Shown here piece after piece: positions 7,477 through 16,712 of a stretch of 64,000 nt of DNA. The position numbers and the translations under genes were made by a program. The stretch is taken from the NCBI GenBank assembly GCA_020638095.1, contig JACKJF010000003.1, forward strand, positions 248,001-312,000. Reading direction: 5' to 3'. The notes below the pieces were generated by a model that had not been told where the DNA came from, did not search any database, and saw only the letters and a program-made list of their open reading frames with translations. The number at the start of each line of letters is the position of its first letter. The first letter of the stretch is position 1. Source of the DNA: Hyphomicrobiaceae bacterium. GTDB taxonomy: Bacteria; Pseudomonadota; Alphaproteobacteria; Rhizobiales; Devosiaceae.

Positions 7477-8079
7477 ATGCCTCAAATGACCGAATTCGAG
7501 AAGATGCTCTCCGGCGAGTATTTCAACGCCGCCGCACCCGAATTTGCCCCCATCCAGGCCGCCGCCGCCCGGAAAATGCAGGCCTACAACTCCATGTCTG
7601 CGGACGATGGCGGCGCCTTGATTGCCGCCATGCGCGACATCTGCCACCCCGACAGCATTCTGGCCATCGTCAAGCCGCCATTCTTTTTCGAATTCGGGCG
7701 GCACATTCAGTTCGGCGAGCAGGTCTTCGTCAACATGAACTGCACCTTTCTGGACAGCGCACCCATTCGCATCGGCGACTTTTCGGCAATCGGTCCCAAC
7801 TGCCAGCTGATTACGCCGACCCACGAGCTCCAATTCGAAAAGCGTCTGCCGTTGAGCAGAACCGGCCCGCAGCGGCGCGACCCGATGACCATCGCGAGAC
7901 CCATCCATATCGGCAAACACTGCTGGCTCGGCGCCGGCGTGATCGTCATGCCGGGCGTCACTATTGGCGACGGCGCCGTGATCGGGGCGGGTTCGGTGGT
8001 CACAAGGGACATTCCCGCAAATGTCATTGCGCTCGGCAGCCCCTGCCGGGTGATCCGGACAATTCCCGAAAATGGCTAG
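7477..8079 (+). CDS. Sugar O-acetyltransferase (maltose/galactoside acetyltransferase-like)
   Basis: This 200-residue enzyme has the maltose-acetyltransferase N-terminal helical segment (MLSGEYFNAAAPEF, about 10-23) and a left-handed beta-helix built from hexapeptide repeats (IRIGDFSAIGPNCQLIT, then IHIGKHCWLGAGVIVMPG and VTIGDGAVIGAGSVV). The catalytic histidine is in TPTHELQF. Members acetylate the 6-hydroxyl of sugars with acetyl-CoA, often as a detoxification route. It follows the small YjfB-like gene by 39 bases and is convergent with tlpA. Confidence 0.88.
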   Translation: MPQMTEFEKMLSGEYFNAAAPEFAPIQAAAARKMQAYNSMSADDGGALIAAMRDICHPDSILAIVKPPFFFEFGRHIQFGEQVFVNMNCTFLDSAPIRIGDFSAIGPNCQLITPTHELQFEKRLPLSRTGPQRRDPMTIARPIHIGKHCWLGAGVIVMPGVTIGDGAVIGAGSVVTRDIPANVIALGSPCRVIRTIPENG

Positions 8080-8097
8080 CGGGCCGGACGACCCGGC

Positions 8098-8775
8098 CTA
8101 CGCACCGGCCGCATTTTGACCGAGGCCGATCAGTGTCTCGACGGCCTTGCGTCCGTCATCCGTGTCCCACTCGGCCGGCCCCTGCATAACCGCCAGCTCA
8201 CATCCCCTGTCGTCGATCAAAAGCGTCGTCGGCAGCCCCAGCGACACCCCCTCCTTCTTCAAAAGGTCAAAGGCGGCAAAGCTCGGATCGGCATAGAGCG
8301 GCAGATTTCCGAGACCCTCTTCATCAAGGAAGGTCTGCGCCTTCTGCACGCCCTCGTCGCCGAGATCGAGATTGATGGTCACGATGGCGAAATCGTCTGA
8401 ATTGTATTCGGCGGCAATCGCGTTGAGCGCCGGCATCTCGGCCCGGCAGGGCGCGCACCAGGTCGCCCAGAAATTGACGAGCAGCGCCTTGCCGGCAAAA
8501 TCGGCGAGGGTCAGTGGCCGTCCCGTATCGTCGATGAAGGCGAGATCGCTATAGCCCCGGCCCGCGGCCGTGGCCTGCAACGCCGCCAGTTCCCCCTGCG
8601 CAACGCCATTGATCGCATCGTGCGCCGCCTGGTTCGCCGGACATTCCCCGGCCGTGACCGGGCCGCCATTGCTAACCAGAAGGGCCGCCGCTATACCTAG
8701 CGCCGCCAGAAACAGGCCGGCCGTGATATAGTGGCGCACACCCAAGTTTGCGATCCATTCACTCAGCCAGTTCAT
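8098..8775 (-). CDS. tlpA: TlpA-type thiol:disulfide interchange protein
   Basis: This 225-residue protein has a single N-terminal membrane anchor (about 15-36) and a periplasmic thioredoxin-fold domain. The active site is WCAPC (residues 106-110) in [14 protein letters not shown], with a cis-proline in LPTTLLID. An extra cysteine at 45 and a late one in DRGCEL resemble TlpA of rhizobia, which keeps copper-delivery proteins and cytochrome oxidase subunits reduced. It is divergent from argH, an arrangement I know from other Rhizobiales. Confidence 0.88.
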   Translation of the reverse strand: MNWLSEWIANLGVRHYITAGLFLAALGIAAALLVSNGGPVTAGECPANQAAHDAINGVAQGELAALQATAAGRGYSDLAFIDDTGRPLTLADFAGKALLVNFWATWCAPCRAEMPALNAIAAEYNSDDFAIVTINLDLGDEGVQKAQTFLDEEGLGNLPLYADPSFAAFDLLKKEGVSLGLPTTLLIDDRGCELAVMQGPAEWDTDDGRKAVETLIGLGQNAAGA

Positions 8776-8826
8776 CGAACCTTCCGGCTTTCTTCACCAG
8801 TGCGATTGCAACGGAGCAATTACACC

Positions 8827-10209
8827 ATGAGCAACAAGATGTGGGGCGGGCGTTTCGCCACGGGACCCGATGCGATCATGCAGGAGATTAACGCATCGAT
8901 CGGATTCGACAAACGCCTCTACGCCGAAGACATTGCCGGTTCAATGGCCCATGCACGCATGCTTGCTGCGGTTGGCGTGCTGACCGGGGCGGATCGGGAC
9001 GCGATTCTGGGCGGCCTTGAGGCCATTCGCGGCGAGATCGAAAGCGGCACCTTCGTCTTTTCCGAGGCGCTCGAAGACATCCATATGAACGTGGAATCGC
9101 GCCTGCGTGACCTGATCGGCGATGCCGGTGCACGCCTGCACACGGCCCGCTCGCGCAACGACCAGGTCGCCCTCGATTTCCGTCTTTATGTGCGCCAGAG
9201 CGCCGACATGCTCGTCGGCCAGATCCGCGACCTGCAGAAGGTTCTGGTCACCCGCGCCGCCGAAGAGGCCGAGACGGTCATGCCCGGCTTCACCCACCTG
9301 CAGTCCGCCCAGCCGGTCACCTTCGGGCACCACCTGCTCGCCTATGTCGAAATGCTCGACCGCGACGCAGGCCGTCTCAGCGATGCCCGCGCTCGGATGA
9401 ACGAATGTCCATTGGGCGCCGCCGCGCTCGCCGGAACTAGCTTTCCGATCGACCGCCAGATGGTTGCGGCCGAACTCGGCTTTGATCGCCCGACGGCCAA
9501 TTCGCTCGATTCGGTGGCCGACCGCGACTTTGCTCTCGAGGTCCTTGCCGCGGCCTCGATTTCGGCCATGCATCTCAGCCGCCTCGCCGAGGAACTGGTC
9601 ATCTGGTCGTCGGCCCAGTTCCGCTTCGTCTCGATGTCCGATGGCTTTTCGACCGGCTCGTCGATCATGCCGCAAAAGCGTAATCCCGACGCCGCCGAAC
9701 TGGTGCGCGCCAAGATCGGCCGCATCGCCGGCGCCTTCCAGTCGCTTTTGATGGTGATGAAGGGCCTGCCCATGACCTACGGCAAGGACATGCAGGAAGA
9801 CAAGGAAGTCACCTTTGACGCCCTTTCCGCCTTCTCGCTGTCCCTTGCCGCGATGACCGGCATGATCCGTGATATGAGCGTCAATCGCGAGGCGATGAAG
9901 GCGGCGGCGGGTTCCGGTTTCTCAACCGCAACCGACCTTGCCGATTTTCTCGTGCGTGAACTCAACATGCCCTTCCGCGACGCCCATCACGTCACAGGCA
10001 CGCTCGTGGCCATGGCCGAAAAGAAGGGCTGCGCCCTCGACGGGCTGACTCTCGAGGAATTCAAGAGCGTCGATGACCGCATCAGCTCGAAGGTCTTTTC
10101 CTTCCTCACGGTCGACAAGTCTGTCGCGAGCCGCACCTCTTTTGGCGGCACCGCACCGAAGAACGTCCGTGCCGAGGCCACCCGCTGGCAGGAGAAGTTG
10201 GGGGCGTGA
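8827..10209 (+). CDS. argH: Argininosuccinate lyase
   Basis: This 460-residue cytosolic enzyme catalyses the last step of arginine biosynthesis, splitting argininosuccinate into arginine and fumarate. It carries the superfamily signature [12 protein letters not shown] with the catalytic serine, the conserved [16 protein letters not shown] segment and the [21 protein letters not shown] C-terminal region. The start is the ATG giving [10 protein letters not shown], the family's usual N-terminus. Upstream sequence in frame lies in the tlpA promoter side and is not part of the protein. Confidence 0.96.
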   Translation: MSNKMWGGRFATGPDAIMQEINASIGFDKRLYAEDIAGSMAHARMLAAVGVLTGADRDAILGGLEAIRGEIESGTFVFSEALEDIHMNVESRLRDLIGDAGARLHTARSRNDQVALDFRLYVRQSADMLVGQIRDLQKVLVTRAAEEAETVMPGFTHLQSAQPVTFGHHLLAYVEMLDRDAGRLSDARARMNECPLGAAALAGTSFPIDRQMVAAELGFDRPTANSLDSVADRDFALEVLAAASISAMHLSRLAEELVIWSSAQFRFVSMSDGFSTGSSIMPQKRNPDAAELVRAKIGRIAGAFQSLLMVMKGLPMTYGKDMQEDKEVTFDALSAFSLSLAAMTGMIRDMSVNREAMKAAAGSGFSTATDLADFLVRELNMPFRDAHHVTGTLVAMAEKKGCALDGLTLEEFKSVDDRISSKVFSFLTVDKSVASRTSFGGTAPKNVRAEATRWQEKLGA

Positions 10210-10243
10210 GGTGATTCACTTACCCATGTTGAGAACTGGGGCC

Positions 10244-10350
10244 CTCATGGTGAGCCTGTCGAACCACGAGGGCCGACGCCTCGCCCTTCGACAAGCTCAG
10301 GGTGAGGCTTTGAAGTGGGCTGCGCGCCAGCCATGCGCTCGCAATGACGG
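10244..10350. repeat. Two dispersed intergenic repeats between argH and lysA
   Basis: The 175-base gap has no gene. It contains an imperfect inverted repeat whose arms read CTCATGGTGAGCCTGTCGAA and, inverted, TTCGACAAGCTCAGGGTGAG. A related single arm occurs at 27691-27716. It is followed by CGCTCGCAATGACGG, identical to the right end of the 2706-2806 element. In many relatives a small lipoprotein gene sits between argH and lysA; I find none here, so these repeats occupy its place. They could form transcript hairpins after argH. Confidence 0.65.
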
Positions 10351-10384
10351 CGAAGTCCGTGTTTTGGTTCCGGAAACAAACTGA

Positions 10385-11650
10385 ATGGTCCACCACTTCG
10401 CCTATCATGGCGGCATTCTGCACGCCGAAGAGCTGCCGATCCCCGAGCTTGCGGAGCAGTATGGCACGCCCTTCTACCTTTATTCCGCGGCGACCTTTCA
10501 CCGCCACGCCCAGGTGATGAAGGCGGCCTTTCCGGGTCCCGACACCCTGATCGCCTATGCCATGAAGGCCAATTCCAACCAGGCGGTCCTCGCCCTGATG
10601 GCAGCCGAAGGTCTTGGCGCCGACGTCGTATCGGAAGGCGAGCTTCGCCGCGCCCTCAAGGCCGGCATTCCGCCCGATCGCATCGTCTTTTCCGGCGTTG
10701 CCAAGACCGCGGCCGAAATGCGCCTCGGGCTCGAGGCGGGCATCCGCTGTTTCAACGTCGAGAGCGAACCCGAGCTTGACCGGCTCAATGCGGTGGCTGG
10801 ACAACTCGAACTGGTTGCGCCGGTCTCCTTGCGCATCAATCCCAATGTCGATGCACGGACGCATGCCAAGATCTCGACCGGCAAGGCCGAGGACAAATTC
10901 GGCATCCCCTACGAGCACGCCCGCGCCGTCTATCGCCGCATCGCCGAACTGCCGCACGTCAACGCCATCGGCGTCGACATGCATATCGGCTCGCAGATCA
11001 TCGATCTCGAACCGTTCGGCAATGCCTTTGCCCTTCTGGCCCAGCTGGTCACCGACCTCCGGGCCGATGGCCACACGATCCATCATGTCGATGTCGGCGG
11101 CGGCCTCGGCATTCCCTACCGCACCGACAATCAGCCCCCGCCGCTGCCCGACGCCTATGCGAGGGTCGTGCGCGAAAATGTCGACAAGCTTGGCTGCGGT
11201 CTCGTGCTCGAACCGGGCCGCCTGATCGCCGGCAATGCCGGAATTCTCGTCACCCGCGTCGAATATGTGAAGCAGGGCGCCGAGCGCACCTTCGTCATCG
11301 TCGATGCCGGCATGAACGATTTGATCCGCCCGACCCTCTACGAAGCCCATCACGATATCTGGCCGGTCATCGAAGCACGCGGCAACGAAACCCTGTTCGG
11401 CGATCTCGTCGGTCCCGTCTGCGAAACCGGCGACTATCTGGCGCGCGGCCGCGGCCTGCCGGCCTTTGTCGAAGGCGATCTCGTCGCCATCATGAGCGGC
11501 GGCGCCTATGGCGCGGTGCAGAGCTCGACCTACAATACCCGCGCCCTGATCCCCGAAGTCCTGGTCGACGGCGCCCGGAGCCACGCCATCCGCCCGAGGC
11601 AGAGCCTTGACGATCTCATCGGAATGGATTCGGTTCCAGACTGGTTGTGA
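10385..11650 (+). CDS. lysA: Diaminopimelate decarboxylase
   Basis: This 421-residue PLP enzyme makes L-lysine from meso-diaminopimelate. The PLP lysine is K61 in YAMKANSNQAV. The sequence shows the alanine-racemase-like barrel motifs GADVVSEGEL, HIGSQI and VGGGLGIPY and the C-terminal active-site cysteine in GPVCETGD. Length is normal. The start MVHHFAYHGG matches the usual N-terminus. It is the second biosynthetic gene after argH on this strand, but the repeats between them may separate transcription. Confidence 0.95.
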   Translation: MVHHFAYHGGILHAEELPIPELAEQYGTPFYLYSAATFHRHAQVMKAAFPGPDTLIAYAMKANSNQAVLALMAAEGLGADVVSEGELRRALKAGIPPDRIVFSGVAKTAAEMRLGLEAGIRCFNVESEPELDRLNAVAGQLELVAPVSLRINPNVDARTHAKISTGKAEDKFGIPYEHARAVYRRIAELPHVNAIGVDMHIGSQIIDLEPFGNAFALLAQLVTDLRADGHTIHHVDVGGGLGIPYRTDNQPPPLPDAYARVVRENVDKLGCGLVLEPGRLIAGNAGILVTRVEYVKQGAERTFVIVDAGMNDLIRPTLYEAHHDIWPVIEARGNETLFGDLVGPVCETGDYLARGRGLPAFVEGDLVAIMSGGAYGAVQSSTYNTRALIPEVLVDGARSHAIRPRQSLDDLIGMDSVPDWL

Positions 11651-11653
11651 GCC

Positions 11654-12895
11654 TCAAGCACCGCTTGCCGACTTGGCGCGCAAAGTGCGCCGGAACATCA
11701 GTCCCGCGCCAAATGCACCAGTGGCGACGAGTCCCAGCACACTCGCAAAGGTGGCGAACATTCCGGCAAACCCGGCTTGTTCCAGCAAGGGCTGGCTGAC
11801 GAATGGTGACGCAAACTGGCCGAGGAAAACCGCCGCGGTCAGGATGCCGCTAGCCGTTCCTCGCCGCGCGATCGGCGCGATTCCAAGCGTCAGCGCCACC
11901 AGGTTCGGCAGGAGCATCGCATAGCCCGCTCCCACCAGAATCGCGCCACCAAAGACCCATGGGCCGCCACCACTACCGCCAACGAGCAGCAGTCCCATCG
12001 CCAGTGCGCCAAACCCTAATGCGAAGACAAAGACCGGTCCGATGCGGCCGCTGACGCGCGCGAACACCAGTGCCGTCAAACCACCGGTCAGCGACAAGAG
12101 GCCAAGGGTCATTCCGGTCATGATGGCGCTGTTCTCCCCATGCGCTGCATAAAGGAACGGCACCTGCGTCGGCATGACGAAAAAGCTGACATTTGTCAGC
12201 ATCTGCAAAATGACCAGGCCTGCCAGGGGCCACACCCAACTGACGGCCGGTGCCGGCCCATCCCGGTTCTCGGTGCCGGCCGCAGCCAGATTGCCGCCCG
12301 AGAGGTGCTTCGGCTCCCGCACAAAAGCAATCACCAGCGGCAGAACCAATGCCGAAAGCGCATAAACGCCGAAAGAAAACCTCGGGGAGATCGCCGCCAC
12401 GAGCCCCGACAGAGAAATAAAGACAAGGCCGCCAAAATTGCGGGCAGACGTCTGCAATCCGTTGAGTAACTTTCGCCGCTCGCCGACATAAAGATCACCC
12501 AGAAGGGCCGTTTGCGTCACCATGATCAGCGCCACGGCTACACCCAACACAAGCCGGCTGATCAGGATCGACAAGGGATCGGGCAGATAAAAACCGGCGC
12601 TCCCGGCCAACGAGAACAATGCGATGCCCGTCAGCAATAGCCGCTTCCGCCCAAAGCGGTCGGCGGCCAGTCCGACCAGCGGCGCCAGAAAAACCACGGC
12701 CAGAGAAGGTGCTGGGACCAGCAGGCGGATCAAAAATGGTGCGTTTGGCGTTCCTGAAAACATATCGGCCAGCCCGGCCAATGCCGGACTGAGGGTTGCG
12801 TTCGCCATCACCGTCAGGGTGGCCGCGGCCAGTAGAGCGATGGCCCGCCCATCCCGCCAGACTGGACCGTTTTCGTCATCTTTGTCGCTGCTCAT
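11654..12895 (-). CDS. MFS transporter, putative drug/solute exporter
   Basis: This 413-residue protein has about twelve hydrophobic helices in two halves and the motif A loop GLAADRFGRKRLLL after helix 2, so it is a major facilitator. The divergent MerR-type gene shares its promoter region. The only good promoter facing this gene has the 19-base spacer and centred dyad of MerR-activated promoters, so it is most likely an exporter induced by a toxic small molecule that the regulator binds or senses. Substrate unknown. It is convergent with lysA, three bases apart. Confidence 0.87.
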   Translation of the reverse strand: MSSDKDDENGPVWRDGRAIALLAAATLTVMANATLSPALAGLADMFSGTPNAPFLIRLLVPAPSLAVVFLAPLVGLAADRFGRKRLLLTGIALFSLAGSAGFYLPDPLSILISRLVLGVAVALIMVTQTALLGDLYVGERRKLLNGLQTSARNFGGLVFISLSGLVAAISPRFSFGVYALSALVLPLVIAFVREPKHLSGGNLAAAGTENRDGPAPAVSWVWPLAGLVILQMLTNVSFFVMPTQVPFLYAAHGENSAIMTGMTLGLLSLTGGLTALVFARVSGRIGPVFVFALGFGALAMGLLLVGGSGGGPWVFGGAILVGAGYAMLLPNLVALTLGIAPIARRGTASGILTAAVFLGQFASPFVSQPLLEQAGFAGMFATFASVLGLVATGAFGAGLMFRRTLRAKSASGA

Positions 12896-12931
12896 GCCGG
12901 CGAACCCTTGCTCAAATTCAGCTACTGTTTT

Positions 12932-12962
12932 AGTCTACGACTTCAAGTTCACTTGAGGTCAA
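12932..12962 (-). promoter_or_regulatory. MerR-type promoter with SoxR-box-like dyad, driving the MFS gene
   Basis: Read toward the MFS gene the sequence gives -35 TTGACC, a spacer of exactly 19 bases, then -10 TAGACT. The dyad CCTCAAGTGAACTTGAAG lies across the -35/spacer and matches the SoxR box (CCTCAAGTTAACTTGAGG) at 16 of 18 positions. A long 19-base spacer that must be distorted by a bound activator is the hallmark of MerR-family promoters. The regulator gene begins three bases beyond the -35 on the other strand. Confidence 0.75.
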
Positions 12963-12964
12963 GC

Positions 12965-13378
12965 ATGAAATTGCTCGATATCGGCGAGGTTGCGAATCGC
13001 ACCGGCATACCGGCCTCTGCCCTGCGCTATTATGAGGAAGTCGGCCTTATCAGCTCATCGGGCCGGCACGGACTGCGCCGCCAATATGCGCCCGAAATCG
13101 TCACCCAGCTTGCCTTGATCGCACTCGGCAAATCGGCCGGATTTTCGCTCGTCGAACTCTCGGGCATGTTCGGCCCGGACGGAGAGCCCCAGCTGTCGCG
13201 TCCGGCCCTGCATCGGCGCGCCGATGATCTTGACCGTCAGATCCGCAATCTGACGACCCTGCGCAACGCGCTGCGCCATGTCGCCGATTGTCCCGCGCCT
13301 TCACACATGCAATGCCCGACCTTCCAACGCCTCATGCGGCTGGCCGCAAGACATCAAGTCTCGGGCAAAAGCGATTAG
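12965..13378 (+). CDS. MerR-family regulator, SoxR-like without the full iron-sulfur cluster set
   Basis: This 137-residue regulator has the MerR winged helix-turn-helix (LDIGEVANRTGIPASALRYY, then the GLRRQY wing) and a dimerisation coiled coil (about 80-107). SoxR proteins carry four clustered cysteines (C-x2-C-x-C-x5-C) after this coil; here only C109 and C117 are present in DCPAPSHMQCPTF, so a [2Fe-2S] redox sensor is not supported. It is divergent from the MFS exporter and the intervening promoter has a SoxR-like box. It probably activates the exporter; the signal is unknown. Confidence 0.85.
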   Translation: MKLLDIGEVANRTGIPASALRYYEEVGLISSSGRHGLRRQYAPEIVTQLALIALGKSAGFSLVELSGMFGPDGEPQLSRPALHRRADDLDRQIRNLTTLRNALRHVADCPAPSHMQCPTFQRLMRLAARHQVSGKSD

Positions 13379-13387
13379 GGCGCTTCG

Positions 13388-14104
13388 TCAGCCCAGCCAC
13401 GCCACGACCGGCGGGACGATGAAGGCGGTGACGACCGCGTTCAGTCCGAGTGCGATGCCGGCAAAGGTGCCCGCCAGCGGGTGCACATTGAAGGCGCGCG
13501 CCGTGCCGATGCCATGCGCGGCGAGACCGGCGGCAAAGCCTCGCGCCGCATAGTCCGTGATCCGGAGCATGTTCATCAGCGGCGTTACGACCACGGCGCC
13601 GAATATGCCGGTCGTCACCACCACCACTGCGGTGAGCGCCGGCAGGCCGCCGATCTTTTCGGATATGCCCATGGCGACGCCCGCGGTCACGGACTTGGGC
13701 GCGACCGAAAGCAGCACCTCTTTGGGCAGTCCGAAGAGCTTGGCTAGTAGGATCGCCGAAACCACCGCCGCCAGCGCTCCGACAACGAGGGCGGCCATGA
13801 GCGGCACCAGATTGTCGGCGATGGCCCTGCGATGCCTCACGAGCGGAATGGCAATGGCGACCGTCGCCGGCCCGAGCATGAAGTGAACGAACTGCGCGCC
13901 CTCGAAATAGGTGCGGTAGGGCGTGCCTGTCAGGACCAGAATGAGCGCCACCGCGATGATCGCGATCAGAACCGGATTGGCGAGAGGATGCCGCCCGGCG
14001 CGCAACGCGATCAGGTCCGCCCCAATCCAGGCCAGAAGGGTGACCGTCAGCCACAGGAGCGGCGTTGTCGAAAGATAGACCCAGAGCGAAAAGGGATTGT
14101 TCAC
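13388..14104 (-). CDS. lrgB: LrgB/CidB-type membrane protein
   Basis: This 238-residue protein has about seven hydrophobic segments and the LrgB signature region (SVAPKSVTAGVAMGISEKIG). In gram-positive bacteria LrgAB modulates murein hydrolases and pyruvate/glycolate-type metabolite transport; in plants the homologue moves glycolate and glycerate. Its start overlaps the stop of lrgA by four bases (ATGA), so the two are translated together. No LytSR two-component genes lie nearby. Confidence 0.88.
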   Translation of the reverse strand: MNNPFSLWVYLSTTPLLWLTVTLLAWIGADLIALRAGRHPLANPVLIAIIAVALILVLTGTPYRTYFEGAQFVHFMLGPATVAIAIPLVRHRRAIADNLVPLMAALVVGALAAVVSAILLAKLFGLPKEVLLSVAPKSVTAGVAMGISEKIGGLPALTAVVVVTTGIFGAVVVTPLMNMLRITDYAARGFAAGLAAHGIGTARAFNVHPLAGTFAGIALGLNAVVTAFIVPPVVAWLG

Positions 14105-14469
14105 GTCCGTCCGCGCTCCATCAGCCGCTTGACCCCGAGAAAGGTTCCGACGGTCGCAAGAAGCGTGATGATCGTCGTCAGAATGATCAGCGCGACAAGC
14201 GCCAGTCCGTTATCGCCGAGAATGCCGAATTGCTGCACCACGCCCGCGCCGGCCGGCACGAACAGCAAGCCGAGAGAGCCGAGCAGAAGGTCGGAAAGTT
14301 TTGCGACCGGCCAGTCCTCGAAACCCGGACGGGAACGCGCATAGAGCCCGAGACCAAGCGCCAAAAGCACCAGCCCGACGACCGGGCCGGGAACCGGCAA
14401 TCCGAATTGATGGGAGAGCGCCTCGCCGGCGAGCTGGCAGGCCAGAAGAAGCGCGAGCGCCCTCAGCAT
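14101..14469 (-). CDS. lrgA: LrgA/CidA-type holin-like membrane protein
   Basis: This 122-residue protein has four hydrophobic helices and the LrgA/CidA core GLPVPGPVVGLVLLALGL. It is the usual small partner of LrgB and is encoded immediately upstream with a four-base overlap. The pair is followed upstream by a CpdR-like receiver gene whose stop lies six bases away, so the three may form one transcript; a functional tie between them is not established. Confidence 0.88.
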   Translation of the reverse strand: MLRALALLLACQLAGEALSHQFGLPVPGPVVGLVLLALGLGLYARSRPGFEDWPVAKLSDLLLGSLGLLFVPAGAGVVQQFGILGDNGLALVALIILTTIITLLATVGTFLGVKRLMERGRT

Positions 14470-14475
14470 GAAGGA

Positions 14476-14880
14476 TCAGGCCATCAGCCGCGCCAGGGAC
14501 GGCACTTCGACCGGCCGGCCGGCAAGCGCATCGCCCACCTTTTCCATCAGCGCGTCAAGGGTGAAGGGCTTGGAAAGGACATCATAAACAAGCGCATCGA
14601 GATTGTGCGCGCGTTCCCGCTGATCGGCAAAGCCGGTCATCAGCAGGATGGTCAGATCCGGAAATTGCGCCCCGGCCTGCAGCGCCAGCGCGATCCCATC
14701 CATCACCGGCATCTTGATGTCCGACAGCAGCAGATCGAACGCGCCCTGTTCTTCCATCAGGATCTCGGCCGCAAGACCGCCGTCTTCCGCCTCGGTCACG
14801 TCATGCCCGTGAATGGAAAGTGCCTGCACCACGAAACGGCGCACATTGTCATCGTCTTCCGCCACCAGAATTCTGGCCAT
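14476..14880 (-). CDS. cpdR: CpdR-like single-domain response regulator
   Basis: This 134-residue protein is a lone receiver domain. Acidic pocket residues occur in AEDDDN (8-12), the phospho-acceptor is D54 in LLSDIKMP, the switch residue is in LLMTGFAD and the conserved lysine in VLSKPFTLD. The SDIKMPVMDGI and SKPF segments and the small output-free architecture resemble CpdR, which in Caulobacter and rhizobia controls ClpXP placement and cell-cycle proteolysis. I chose the ATG giving MARILVAEDD. It sits next to the zinc-ribbon/ftsEX block, as in many Rhizobiales. Confidence 0.8.
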   Translation of the reverse strand: MARILVAEDDDNVRRFVVQALSIHGHDVTEAEDGGLAAEILMEEQGAFDLLLSDIKMPVMDGIALALQAGAQFPDLTILLMTGFADQRERAHNLDALVYDVLSKPFTLDALMEKVGDALAGRPVEVPSLARLMA

Positions 14881-14970
14881 CTGCTTCCCCGTCATTCTTC
14901 GAGAGTCTTGTTCTGCCCTGCGGCCAAGACTGCCAAACGGGCCTTCAGATTGTGTGAAGCGGTTTGGTTA

Positions 14971-15909
14971 TCAGGGTCTTGCCGTTTCGTTCGAACCTTC
15001 GACGAACCCGAGCCGCATATCCACCGCATCGAGCGGCGGCGATGCCAGCTGTGTGGTGAATTCAACGCTTTCGGAGGGCCGGAGCACGCGCGCCTGCGGC
15101 GTTGCGTTCCACTCGTAAAGAAGGTTTCCGTCAGCCCCGATCAGTTCCACCCGCACGCGCGGCACCTTGACCTGCCGGTTGGCGACATTGACCAGATCGG
15201 CATTGATCATCAGCGTTTCCACACCGTCGCGCAGCGCACGGACCGTATTCACCCGGCGGAATTCGATGCCGACCACGTTCACTTCGATCCCCGCCATCCG
15301 GTAGAGGCCCGCCAGTTCCGGGAACGCCCACACAAGACTTTCGCGAAACATGAAGAGACCCAGAAAGAGCGTCATCAGCAACACCGCCGCACTCATCCGG
15401 AACCAGCGTCGGAATTTCGAATGCGGCAAGTTGCGTGCCAGAACCTCGTGGCGCTTCTGCAGCGCCTCGCGCCGCTTCATCAATGTGGCATTGTCTTCTT
15501 TCGGAGGTTCAGCCGCTGCCGATCCGGACGCAGATCCCGCTGCGTCTATGGCCGGTCCCGCCGCCTCGCCATCCGCGCCTACATGCGGATCGCCGGCGGG
15601 CCGCGCCTTGCTCGCCTCCTGCTCGAAAATCTCGTCGAGCTCGGCCTCCGCGAGCGCATCGAAAAGCGAATCGTCTTCCTTGACCGCCGCGTTGCCGGAC
15701 GCGGCCACCGGCACCGCCTTCGGCCTGGCCTGAGGTTTCGGTTCCGTCACGGGCGCTGGTTTGGGCTCGGGAACCTGCTTGGGTTCCGGCTCCGGAAAGG
15801 CCCGCCAGCTCGTTTTGCAGTTGGCGCATTGCACCTTGCGCCCGGCATCGCCAAGCGCCTTGGCCGCCAGCTCGTATCGGGCGTTGCAATTGGGACAGAC
15901 GATGATCAT
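14971..15909 (-). CDS. Zinc-ribbon (MJ0042) membrane protein with DUF3426-like C-terminus
   Basis: This 312-residue protein begins with a zinc ribbon: CPNC at 5-8 and CANC at 28-31. A low-complexity Pro/Glu/Ala-rich linker follows, then one membrane helix around residues 175-195 (SAAVLLMTLFLGLFMF) and a C-terminal extracytoplasmic domain (VVGIEFRRV, LINADLVNVANRQVKVPRVRVEL) resembling DUF3426. The ribbon is therefore cytoplasmic and the beta-rich domain periplasmic. It is divergent from ftsE in a conserved alphaproteobacterial neighbourhood. Function unknown; a role linked to the cell envelope or division is an inference from position. Confidence 0.85.
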   Translation of the reverse strand: MIIVCPNCNARYELAAKALGDAGRKVQCANCKTSWRAFPEPEPKQVPEPKPAPVTEPKPQARPKAVPVAASGNAAVKEDDSLFDALAEAELDEIFEQEASKARPAGDPHVGADGEAAGPAIDAAGSASGSAAAEPPKEDNATLMKRREALQKRHEVLARNLPHSKFRRWFRMSAAVLLMTLFLGLFMFRESLVWAFPELAGLYRMAGIEVNVVGIEFRRVNTVRALRDGVETLMINADLVNVANRQVKVPRVRVELIGADGNLLYEWNATPQARVLRPSESVEFTTQLASPPLDAVDMRLGFVEGSNETARP

Positions 15910-16055
15910 CTACTGTTACCGGCGCTAGGACTAAAAGCATAAGTGCGCCGCGTTAACACTCCCCAAACAGGCGCGGTGCCTCAATTCATCGGCGGCAAGC
16001 TGTTATGGTGCCAAAACTGATTCGCACCCCTGTCCGGTCCGGCGGAGACTGATTC

Positions 16056-16712
16056 TTGATCGAGTTTGACGATGTGGCGCTGAGATATGGCGACGGACCC
16101 GAAATTCTGCGCAATCTCAGTTTCACCATTGCCCCCGGTTCCTTTCATTTTCTGACGGGCCCCTCGGGTGCCGGAAAGACCTCGCTCCTCAAGCTCCTCT
16201 TGCTCTCGCTGAAGCCGAGCCGCGGCCATATCACCATGTTCGGGCGCGATACCGGCCGGCTGAGCCAGGACCAGCTGCTCGACATGCGCCGCCATATCGG
16301 CATCGTCTTCCAGGAGTTCCGCCTGCTCGACCATCTGACGACTTTCGAAAACGTCGCGCTGCCTCTGCGCGTTCAAGGCCAGAAGGAAGCTGACTATGCC
16401 GAGAACGTCGCCGAGCTTCTGACCTGGGTCGGCCTCGGCGACCGGATGCACGCCCACCCGCCGCTACTGTCCGGCGGCGAGAAGCAACGCGCCGCCATCG
16501 CCCGCGCCGTGATCGCCAAACCCGACATTCTTCTTGCCGACGAACCGACCGGCAATGTCGACCCCGACCTCTCGACGCGGCTTCTGCACCTATTCGCCCA
16601 GCTCAACCGCACCGGCACAACGGTCATCATCGCCACCCACGAGCGCAGCCTCCTCGAGGATTTCCCGACGCCGCGCATGGTCCTCAGCGACGGGGAACTG
16701 ATCATTGAGTAG
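16056..16712 (+). CDS. ftsE: Cell division ATP-binding protein FtsE
   Basis: This 218-residue ABC ATPase pairs with FtsX to activate septal peptidoglycan hydrolases. Walker A is GPSGAGKTS, the signature is LSGGEKQRAAIARAV and Walker B is ILLADEPTGNVDPD. The start is TTG, giving the expected (M)IEFDDVALRYG; GGAG eight bases upstream supports it. The stop overlaps the ftsX start by eight bases. Confidence 0.94.
   Translation: MIEFDDVALRYGDGPEILRNLSFTIAPGSFHFLTGPSGAGKTSLLKLLLLSLKPSRGHITMFGRDTGRLSQDQLLDMRRHIGIVFQEFRLLDHLTTFENVALPLRVQGQKEADYAENVAELLTWVGLGDRMHAHPPLLSGGEKQRAAIARAVIAKPDILLADEPTGNVDPDLSTRLLHLFAQLNRTGTTVIIATHERSLLEDFPTPRMVLSDGELIIE

Noticed and set aside
10220..11584. 454-codon open frame antisense to lysA
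   Set aside because: It matches the codon phase of lysA exactly and has no start signal or family features. Treated as a shadow.
12965..13378. Calling the MerR regulator soxR
   Set aside because: Only two of the four cluster cysteines are present.
14065..15942. 625-codon open frame on the plus strand over lrgA, cpdR and the zinc-ribbon gene
   Set aside because: It spans three minus-strand genes with clear motifs and has Arg/His-rich nonsense composition.
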